Positions 1 to 4,593 of a DNA stretch of 6,464 nucleotides are shown here, one piece after another. Source of the stretch: Clostridiales bacterium. GTDB lineage: Bacteria > Bacillota > Clostridia > Peptostreptococcales > T1SED10-28. The first letter of the stretch is position 1. The number at the start of each line of letters is the position of its first letter. The stretch is taken from contig SLKF01000228.1 of the NCBI GenBank assembly GCA_007134725.1, positions 1 through 6,464 on the forward strand, read 5' to 3'. The notes under the pieces are model-generated. The model worked only from the letters and a program-made list of their open reading frames with translations. It was not told where the DNA came from and ran no database searches. Position numbers and translations under genes: made by a program.

Positions 1-11
1 AGGGGCCAAAC

Positions 12-87
12 TGGTGACCCATCCGCGGCTCGAACGCGGGACACCCTGATTAAAAGTCAGGTGCTCTGCCAACTGAGCTAATGGGTC
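12..87 (-). tRNA. tRNA-Lys, anticodon UUU
   Basis: The minus strand folds into a standard cloverleaf. The acceptor arm GACCCAT pairs with ATGGGTC, the discriminator base is A, and the CCA end is encoded (12-14). The D stem is GCTC/GAGC, the anticodon stem CCTGA/TCAGG has the loop CTTTTAA, and the T arm contains TTCGAGC. The anticodon TTT (52-54) reads AAA and AAG lysine codons. The full length with CCA is 76 nt. It lies downstream of the purA terminator and has its own promoter-like sequence, so it is probably transcribed independently of purA. The first 11 bases of the window are downstream of it and may lead into another tRNA outside the window, but nothing in them shows this. Confidence 0.97.
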
Positions 88-106
88 ACTTTACTCACAG
101 TTATAT

Positions 107-135
107 ATACTAACCGATCCGCTTTTGAAAGTCAA
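107..135 (-). promoter_or_regulatory. Predicted sigma-A promoter of tRNA-Lys
   Basis: On the minus strand TTGACT (135-130) and TAGTAT (112-107) are separated by exactly 17 nt. They match TTGACA at five and TATAAT at four of six positions. Transcription would start near position 100, leaving about 12 nt of leader before the tRNA, which is typical of tRNA genes. Confidence 0.65.
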
Positions 136-199
136 TGGTTTTATTTTCATTATTTCTTTCAAAATGAAATTCCGACTTTTCATAATTCTTCGAGGTTTT

Positions 200-235
200 A
201 AAAACCGGCTTCTTACTGAGAAGAAGCCGGTTTTT
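200..235 (-). terminator. Rho-independent terminator of purA
   Basis: A perfect 15-bp inverted repeat (200-214 with 221-235) has a 6-nt loop. Its core is CCGGCTTCTT, flanked by A and T runs, so on the minus strand the hairpin ends in five U residues. The purA stop codon lies one base before the stem. Because A and T runs flank both sides, it could terminate in both directions. Confidence 0.93.
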
Positions 236-236
236 G

Positions 237-1526
237 TTATCTGCGATAGATCTCTTCCCGAACAATAGTTTGGGCTCGTCCCGGTCCTACGGATACAATT
301 TTTACTGGAATTTCTAAATAATCTTCAACAAAGGCCATGTATTCCTTGGCTTCTTTGGGAAGGTCTTCAAATTCACCTATATTGGAAAGATCCTGAGTCC
401 ATCCGGGAAAGCTTTGGTAAATTGGTTTGGCTTTTCCCAGTCGCTTAAGACTTGCGGGAAAGTCTGTGGTTTTCTCTCCATCAATTTCATACCCCACACA
501 AATCTTTAGGCTTTCAAATCCACTTAACACATCCAAAAGCATTAAGGAAATACCCGTCAGGCCATTGACCCGAGCCGTATATTTTAACATCACCAGGTCC
601 AACCATCCACATCTTCTGGCCCGTCCCGTGGTGGTACCAAATTCTTTGCCTTTTTGTCGAATGGCTTCCCCCGTTTCATTTTCTAATTCCGTAGGAAAGG
701 GTCCAAGACCCACCCGGGTAGTGTAGGCTTTTACAATCCCCAAAATTTCTTCGATTTTATTGGGACCGATCCCGGCGCCTACAGAGAATCCTCCCGCCGT
801 AGGGTGAGATGAGGTTACATAGGGATAGGTTCCAAGATCCAAGTCCAGCAAGGTTCCTTGAGCCCCTTCAAACAACACTTTTTTATCGGAGGTTAAGGCT
901 TCATGGGTAAGAATTGTGGTATCGGTCACGAATCGTTTGATTTTTAGCCCGTATTCCCGGTACTGATTAAAGAGGGTTTCCATGTCATATCCCTTGGTTT
1001 CATAAATTTTCTCCAGGATTTCATTTTTTTTGGGAACCTGCAGGCTAAGTCTTTCCCGTAATAGTTCGGGATCAATAAGATCTCCCACTCGAATTCCCGA
1101 TCGTTGGATTTTATCCATGTAACAGGGCCCGATTCCTTTTTGGGTGGTTCCGATTTTCTCTTCTCCCCGGGATTCTTCCTCTAATATATCGATTTGTTTA
1201 TGGTAAGGGAAAATCACATGGGCTCTTTCGTCGATACGAATATTCTCTGCTGAAAACCCGTTGTTTTCCAGTGTTTCCACTTCTCCTAAAAAGCCTTCCG
1301 GATCAAAGGCCACACCATTTCCAATGATATTTAACTTATCCTCATATAAAACACCGGAAGGCAGCAGATGAAAGGTATACTTTTTTTCTCCTACGATTAC
1401 GGTATGTCCTGCATTGTTTCCTCCTTGAGCCCGCACCACCATGTTGGACTCACCGGCTAAATAATCAATAATTTTTCCTTTTCCTTCGTCTCCCCACTGG
1501 GCTCCGACGATGACTACTGAAGGCAT
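237..1526 (-). CDS. purA: Adenylosuccinate synthetase
   Basis: This enzyme joins IMP and aspartate using GTP, giving adenylosuccinate in the first committed step from IMP to AMP, in the cytoplasm. The 429-residue protein is full length for the family and nearly all signature blocks are visible: GDEGKGK at 12-18 with catalytic Asp13, GGNNAGHT at 35-42 with catalytic His41 (same numbering as the E. coli enzyme), GIGPCYMDK at 131-139, FEGAQG at 219-224, the substrate and GTP-binding TTTGRARRCGW block at 298-308, and SVGPGR at 412-417. The ATG start is supported by AAGGAG (1540-1535), 8 nt upstream. It has its own promoter and a PurR-type box, and ends at a strong terminator, so it is predicted to be monocistronic. 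No frameshift or missing key residue was seen. Confidence 0.98.
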   Translation of the reverse strand: MPSVVIVGAQWGDEGKGKIIDYLAGESNMVVRAQGGNNAGHTVIVGEKKYTFHLLPSGVLYEDKLNIIGNGVAFDPEGFLGEVETLENNGFSAENIRIDERAHVIFPYHKQIDILEEESRGEEKIGTTQKGIGPCYMDKIQRSGIRVGDLIDPELLRERLSLQVPKKNEILEKIYETKGYDMETLFNQYREYGLKIKRFVTDTTILTHEALTSDKKVLFEGAQGTLLDLDLGTYPYVTSSHPTAGGFSVGAGIGPNKIEEILGIVKAYTTRVGLGPFPTELENETGEAIRQKGKEFGTTTGRARRCGWLDLVMLKYTARVNGLTGISLMLLDVLSGFESLKICVGYEIDGEKTTDFPASLKRLGKAKPIYQSFPGWTQDLSNIGEFEDLPKEAKEYMAFVEDYLEIPVKIVSVGPGRAQTIVREEIYRR

Positions 1527-1558
1527 AAGATCCTCTCCTTTGTGTTAATTTCAAGATT

Positions 1559-1587
1559 ATCCTATCATAAATCCAAGAAAAAATCAA
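1559..1587 (-). promoter_or_regulatory. Predicted sigma-A promoter of purA
   Basis: On the minus strand TTGATT (1587-1582) and TAGGAT (1564-1559) are separated by 17 nt. Each matches consensus at four of six positions. The start of transcription would fall near 1552, giving a leader of about 25 nt with no room for a riboswitch. A PurBox lies immediately upstream of the -35 element. Confidence 0.5.
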
Positions 1588-1590
1588 TAA

Positions 1591-1603
1591 AAATCCGAAC
1601 ATT
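1591..1603 (+). promoter_or_regulatory. PurR operator (PurBox 1) upstream of purA
   Basis: AAATCCGAACATT matches the Bacillus/Lactococcus PurBox consensus AWWWCCGAACWWT at every position. It sits just upstream of the predicted purA -35 element, the kind of position where B. subtilis PurR sites are found at pur genes. Binding by a PurR homologue encoded elsewhere is inferred. Confidence 0.7.
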
Positions 1604-1621
1604 TATCGCTTTTATTTAGTT

Positions 1622-1634
1622 ATCATTCGTTTTA
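1622..1634 (-). promoter_or_regulatory. Possible degenerate second PurBox
   Basis: The inverted sequence keeps the central TTCG (CGAA on the minus strand) and flanking A/T bases but misses several consensus positions. It faces the strong box with 18 nt between them, close to the 16-17 nt spacing known for paired PurBoxes. On its own it would not be called; the position is the main support. Confidence 0.35.
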
Positions 1635-1656
1635 ATGCGGATGAATTTTTTCTCAT

Positions 1657-1688
1657 AAAAAAAAGCCTATGACTATTCATAGGCTTTT
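1657..1688 (-). terminator. Rho-independent terminator of the DUF1858 gene
   Basis: A perfect 12-bp stem (1661-1672 with 1677-1688) with loop bases CTAT is followed on the minus strand by eight U residues (1664-1657, partly in the stem). It begins about 30 nt after the DUF1858 stop codon and separates that gene from the purA control region. Confidence 0.92.
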
Positions 1689-1719
1689 CCTAGGGCTGGG
1701 CCCTCTTTTTCAATTTTTA

Positions 1720-1920
1720 TTATTTTGTCATGTATCCGTTTAATTCTTCTACAAGTTTGTCGGAGTCAATACCGTGTACCTTGCCTGCATCTTCAATACT
1801 TTCCATGGTCGCTCCGGGACAACCTAAACAATGCAGTCCGTGCTTCATGAATATTTCTGCTAATCCCTGATCCATTTTCAAAACATCCATTATGGTCATT
1901 TCTTTTGTAATTTTAGCCAT
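1720..1920 (-). CDS. Small DUF1858 CxxC redox-type protein
   Basis: This 66-residue protein resembles DUF1858, also described as the hybrid-cluster-protein-associated redox disulfide domain. It is a compact, mostly helical domain that usually occurs as a short stand-alone protein or as part of larger proteins in anaerobes. The family hallmark HCLGCPG at 30-36 places a CxxC pair at Cys31 and Cys34, which suggests disulfide exchange or metal/cluster binding. The biochemical role is not established. There is no signal peptide or membrane segment, so it is probably cytoplasmic. The start is supported by AAGGAGGA (1933-1926) 5 nt before ATG. It has its own promoter and terminator, so it is predicted to be a single-gene unit. 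No hybrid cluster protein gene is present in this window. Confidence 0.88.
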   Translation of the reverse strand: MAKITKEMTIMDVLKMDQGLAEIFMKHGLHCLGCPGATMESIEDAGKVHGIDSDKLVEELNGYMTK

Positions 1921-1978
1921 TGGAATCCTCCTTATTTTATAATTCTTCTGATTTTATGCTCTTAGTTTAACCTATTTA

Positions 1979-2007
1979 ATCTTAACATTTCTGATAAGAT
2001 TTATCAA
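1979..2007 (-). promoter_or_regulatory. Predicted sigma-A promoter of the DUF1858 gene
   Basis: On the minus strand TTGATA (2007-2002, five of six to TTGACA) and TAAGAT (1984-1979, four of six to TATAAT) have a 17-nt spacer. Transcription would begin near 1972, leaving an AT-rich leader of about 50 nt. The -35 element is overlapped by a palindrome and by a DnaA-box-like 9-mer. Confidence 0.6.
1992..2006. promoter_or_regulatory. Fur/PerR-family-like 15-bp palindrome at the DUF1858 promoter
   Basis: TGATAAGATTTATCA has perfect 6-bp arms around 3 nt. It matches the Bacillus Fur 7-1-7 consensus TGATAATNATTATCA at 12 of 14 defined positions. It covers the -35 element and part of the spacer of the predicted promoter, a position suited to repression. 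The assignment to a Fur-type regulator is by motif only. Confidence 0.4.
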
Positions 2008-2045
2008 CAGTCTTTTCTCCGTTGGTATTTTTATCCTTCCTTCGG

Positions 2046-2086
2046 CTGTGGATATGTGTACAAGTTTTCCCCGGGTTTATCCACAG
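2046..2086. repeat. Inverted repeat of two DnaA boxes
   Basis: CTGTGGATA (2046-2054) and TATCCACAG (2078-2086) are perfect 9-bp inverted arms separated by 23 nt. Each arm contains a DnaA-box core. The spacer contains the GC-rich run CCCCGGG and has no U tract on either side, so it does not look like a terminator. Confidence 0.75.
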
Positions 2087-2145
2087 TTCTGTCTAGGTAT
2101 TCTTCCCTGCATTCCTGTTTTCTTAAAATTCATCCCCAAAAACAA

Positions 2146-2187
2146 CACACTATCCACAACTTCTGACTAATTATTGTGGATAGTGTG
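2146..2187 (-). terminator. Terminator-like inverted repeat at the end of the GNAT gene
   Basis: Perfect 14-bp arms (2146-2159 and 2174-2187) enclose a 14-nt loop. On the minus strand the stem is followed by TTGTTTTTGG, a U-rich tail. The GNAT stop codon TAG (2169-2167) lies in the loop and one arm encodes the last residues of the protein. It is the only terminator-like structure after gdpP-rplI-dnaB-GNAT. The large loop and modest GC content make it weaker than the other two terminators, and both arms also contain DnaA-box sequences. Confidence 0.5.
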
Positions 2188-2766
2188 GATATTTTCTGCC
2201 CGTATGCGCATTCGTTCGTACTTACAATAGACTTCACCCTTATAAATTTTAAAGTGCTCTTCTTCGTAGTCCAAACTTTTTAAAATTTCCGGGGTGATTT
2301 TAGGATTTTCGAAGGATTCCCAATACTCGTATTCCTTAATGAATCCCAGCTTGGTATATACTTGTTTTGCCCGTAGATTAAAGGCTCCTACAATCAGGTA
2401 TATTTCTTTTAGTTTTTCTTTGTTGAGCCAATGATCCAGGAATAGCTCCAAGGCTTCTTTCCCATATCCCCGGCTTAACTCCTTGGGATCAAATACCACC
2501 CCTAATTCTGCTTTTTTCTGAATCCGTCGGATTTTTTTGAGGGTAATATAACCCACCAGTCTTCCATCCTGTAGAAAAACCCCAAAAATCTTTTGAAAAT
2601 ATTTCCCCTGTTTCTCCCGATACCAATAATCCCGATACTGTTCATTGGTCTTGGGAAAATTATAGGTTTCAAACAAGGGGTCCTGATGGGTACCCCAATT
2701 TTTGAGTTGATCCACATCTTTCCGGCTCAAGCTTCGAATGCATATTCTTTTTCCGATTATTAACAA
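2167..2766 (-). CDS. GNAT-family N-acetyltransferase, TTG start
   Basis: The 199-residue protein has the layout of the RimJ/RimL-like branch of GNAT acetyltransferases, which move the acetyl group of acetyl-CoA to an amine. The N-terminal segment IRSLSRKDVDQL (10-21) is typical of the branch. A central strand GRLVGYITL (68-76) leads into the acetyl-CoA-binding motif A, SRGYGKEAL at 98-106 (R/Q-x-x-G-x-G/A type). The later motif has Asn130, Tyr137 and LGF at 140-142. The substrate cannot be predicted. The start is TTG: GGAGGG (2778-2773) lies 6 nt upstream, an in-frame stop at 2787-2785 rules out a longer form, and the nearby ATG at 2780 is out of frame. The gene starts 38 nt after dnaB with no terminator between, so it is probably cotranscribed. 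Its last codons overlap two DnaA-box-like sequences. Confidence 0.88.
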   Translation of the reverse strand: MLIIGKRICIRSLSRKDVDQLKNWGTHQDPLFETYNFPKTNEQYRDYWYREKQGKYFQKIFGVFLQDGRLVGYITLKKIRRIQKKAELGVVFDPKELSRGYGKEALELFLDHWLNKEKLKEIYLIVGAFNLRAKQVYTKLGFIKEYEYWESFENPKITPEILKSLDYEEEHFKIYKGEVYCKYERMRIRAENIHTIHNN

Positions 2767-2772
2767 CGGATT

Positions 2773-2778
2773 CCCTCC
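2773..2778 (-). promoter_or_regulatory. Ribosome binding site supporting the TTG start of the GNAT gene
   Basis: GGAGGG on the minus strand lies 6 nt before TTG at 2766-2764. It decides the start, because no in-frame ATG lies upstream before the stop codon and none lies near the N terminus of the conserved domain. Confidence 0.8.
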
Positions 2779-2804
2779 ATTACTCTAAAAACTTTGTATT
2801 AGGG

Positions 2805-4145
2805 TTATTCGTGAAATCGATCATAGTCCATAAACTTCTGAATATTCCCGGACCATCGAAGCTCTACAGTACCGGTTTCCCCATGCCGGTGTTTGGCTAC
2901 GATAACCTCTGCAATATTTTGTTTCTCGCTATCTTCATAATAGTACTCATCCCGATATAAAAACATTACCAAATCCGCATCCTGCTCGATGGCTCCCGAC
3001 TCTCGAAGATCGGATAAAATCGGACGATGATCTGACCGAAGTTCCGGTGCACGGGACAGCTGAGAAAGGGCAATAACCGGACAGTTAAGTTCCTTCGCCA
3101 TAATTTTAAGATTTCGGGATATGGCCGATATTTCCTGTTGACGATTTTCAATCTTTCCGTCTCCCTGCATAAGCTGCAGGTAGTCAATGAGAACCAGGTC
3201 CAATCCGCTTTCCATTTTTAGCCTTCGACATTTTGAACGCATTTCCGTAACGGAAACCCCCGGGGTATCATCAAAGTGAATTCGGGCTTGAGATAGGGGG
3301 ACCATGGCCCTCGCAAGTTTACCCCATTCCTCTTCATTCAGATTTCCTGTTTGGATATTGCTTAAATCCACCATGGATTCGGAAGAAAGCATTCGAAGCA
3401 TCAATTGCTCCTTGGACATTTCCAGACTAAAGACCGCTACCGCATTTCCTTCCTTAATCGCCGCACTTTGGGCGAGGTTTAGGGCAAAAGCGGATTTTCC
3501 CATAGCGGGTCTTGCAGCAATTAAAATCAGATCCGATTTATGAAAACCGTTTAACTTTTTATCAATGTCTATAAACCCGGAAGTGGTTCCCGTGATTGTC
3601 TTTTCACTTTGATAAAGCATTTCGATATTATCGAAGGTGGTATTTAACACTTCTTTTATGGGTACAAAACCTTCTTTTGCATGATACTGAGAAATATCAT
3701 AGATGTTTTTTTGTGCTTTTTCCAATAGTTCTGGAACTTCGATATCCGAGTTGTAACCCAGGGTTACAATTTCTTCTGAAGCTCTGATGAGTCTTCGAAG
3801 GGTAGATTTCTCCTCTACAATTACGGCATAATGTTTCACATTCGATGCTACGGGCACACTGGAAGACAAGCCGGTGATATATTGAATCCCACCCACCATC
3901 TCCAGCTTTTCCCGCTTTCTAAGTTCTTCCGTTAAGGTCACTAAGTCCACCGGCTCATTTCGATTAAAAAGCGTCACGATACAGTCGAAAATATCTCCAT
4001 GGGCGGCTTTATAAAAGTCCTCCGGTCGAACAATCTCCAGGGCGATAATGGTGGCTTCCCGGTCAAGAAGCATGGAACCCAGTACGGATTGTTCCGCATC
4101 AACGCTATGGGGAGGCAGTTTCCCAAATCCTAATTCTTCGGCCAT
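2805..4145 (-). CDS. dnaB: Replicative DNA helicase DnaB
   Basis: This is the hexameric 5'-3' helicase that unwinds DNA ahead of the replication fork (called DnaC in B. subtilis). The 446 residues match the usual length, with no intein. The N-terminal DnaB domain (about 8-110) begins PPHSVDAEQSVLGS. The RecA-like domain has Walker A ARPAMGKS at 211-218, a catalytic-type Glu in SLEM at 240-243, Walker B LVLIDYLQL at 317-325 with Asp321, SQLSR at 361-365, ESGAIEQDAD at 382-391, and the C-terminal arginine-finger region AKHRHGETG at 417-425. The ATG start follows rplI by 1 nt; its AAAGGA (4159-4154) lies within the end of rplI, implying translational coupling. It is the third gene of the gdpP-rplI-dnaB operon. 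Confidence 0.98.
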   Translation of the reverse strand: MAEELGFGKLPPHSVDAEQSVLGSMLLDREATIIALEIVRPEDFYKAAHGDIFDCIVTLFNRNEPVDLVTLTEELRKREKLEMVGGIQYITGLSSSVPVASNVKHYAVIVEEKSTLRRLIRASEEIVTLGYNSDIEVPELLEKAQKNIYDISQYHAKEGFVPIKEVLNTTFDNIEMLYQSEKTITGTTSGFIDIDKKLNGFHKSDLILIAARPAMGKSAFALNLAQSAAIKEGNAVAVFSLEMSKEQLMLRMLSSESMVDLSNIQTGNLNEEEWGKLARAMVPLSQARIHFDDTPGVSVTEMRSKCRRLKMESGLDLVLIDYLQLMQGDGKIENRQQEISAISRNLKIMAKELNCPVIALSQLSRAPELRSDHRPILSDLRESGAIEQDADLVMFLYRDEYYYEDSEKQNIAEVIVAKHRHGETGTVELRWSGNIQKFMDYDRFHE

Positions 4146-4146
4146 A

Positions 4147-4593
4147 TTATTGTTCCTTTACATGGACTTTAAGAGTTCCTGTAATATTCGGATAAACTTT
4201 TACCTCGACATTGGTTACCCCAAGACTTTTAATCGGCTCTTTTAAGTTGATTTTCCGCTTATCGATTTTGATGTTATGCTGTTTTTGAAGTTCCTCACCG
4301 ATTTCCTTTGAGGTAACGGAACCGAAAAGACGACCCCCTTCTCCCGCTTTGGTGGTAATTTCCACAGGACTGTTCCCGATTTTTGCTGCCAGGGCCTCGG
4401 CCCGTTCAACTTCCCCCTGTTTTTTCTTTTCTTCCGCTTTCTTTTGTTTTTTCAAGTTTTTCACATTTCCTTCTGTGGCGGGTTTTGCCAAATCTCTGGG
4501 CAGTAGATAGTTTCTTGCGTAACCATCACTTACCTCTACCACATCTCCTGCATTTCCTAAGCTTTTCACGTTTTTTTCTAAAATTACCTTCAT
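4147..4593 (-). CDS. rplI: 50S ribosomal protein L9
   Basis: L9 binds 23S rRNA near the base of the L1 stalk and helps keep reading frame and fidelity. At 148 residues it is full length. The N-terminal domain (1-46) holds the family signature [17 protein letters not shown] at 24-40. A long charged helix rich in Lys and Glu (about 41-74) connects to the C-terminal RNA-binding domain, with GRLFGSVT at 87-94 and [11 protein letters not shown] at 115-125. The ATG overlaps the gdpP stop codon in an ATGA (4593-4590), and AGGAGGG (4609-4603) lies 9 nt upstream inside gdpP. With dnaB starting 1 nt later, the three genes are tightly coupled. Confidence 0.98.
   Translation of the reverse strand: MKVILEKNVKSLGNAGDVVEVSDGYARNYLLPRDLAKPATEGNVKNLKKQKKAEEKKKQGEVERAEALAAKIGNSPVEITTKAGEGGRLFGSVTSKEIGEELQKQHNIKIDKRKINLKEPIKSLGVTNVEVKVYPNITGTLKVHVKEQ

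Larger units (their letters stand above)
2001..2192. promoter_or_regulatory. DnaA-box cluster between the GNAT and DUF1858 genes
   Basis: Six 9-mers lie within one mismatch of the DnaA box TTATCCACA: TTATCAACA at 2001-2009 (+), ATATCCACA at 2047-2055 (-), the perfect TTATCCACA at 2077-2085 (+), CTATCCACA at 2150-2158 (+), CTATCCACA at 2175-2183 (-) and ATATCCACA at 2184-2192 (-). The last two are directly adjacent. An AT-rich stretch (about 1934-2000) borders the cluster on the left. The noncoding part (1935-2166) otherwise holds only the DUF1858 promoter region and the terminator-like repeat. Whether DnaA binds here, and whether this acts as a regulatory or titration site or as part of an origin, cannot be decided from the window. 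Confidence 0.65.

Noticed and set aside
145..169. AT-only inverted repeat TTTCATT / AATGAAA upstream of tRNA-Lys
   Set aside because: Seven A/T-rich pairs are expected by chance in such a spacer and the repeat does not coincide with the predicted promoter.
427..726. Plus-strand open frame opposite purA, and similar ones opposite dnaB, rplI and gdpP
   Set aside because: All lie antisense to well-identified conserved genes, lack ribosome binding sites, and show no protein family features.
1541..1640. Possible purine or other riboswitch upstream of purA
   Set aside because: The predicted leader is only about 25 nt and no conserved aptamer bases are visible; the PurBox explains the conserved-looking sequence.
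1692..1710. Short GC hairpin AGGGC-TGG-GCCCT followed by a T run on the plus strand
   Set aside because: The stem is only 5 bp with a 3-nt loop, no plus-strand gene precedes it, and the adjacent 12-bp minus-strand terminator explains the site.
2031..2064. Further DnaA-box candidates TTATCCTTC (2031-2039) and TTGTACACA (2056-2064, minus strand)
   Set aside because: They carry three and two mismatches respectively, too many to count beside the six closer matches.
2054..2170. Plus-strand reading frame of about 38 codons from an ATG inside the DnaA-box region
   Set aside because: It has no ribosome binding site, no recognisable protein motif and overlaps the box cluster and GNAT 3' end; it looks like chance.
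2708..2716. Single DnaA-like 9-mers inside coding sequence (TGATCCACA at 2708-2716; TTATCCACT at 6001-6009)
   Set aside because: Isolated one-mismatch words are expected about once per 5 kb on two strands, and these are explained by coding sequence.
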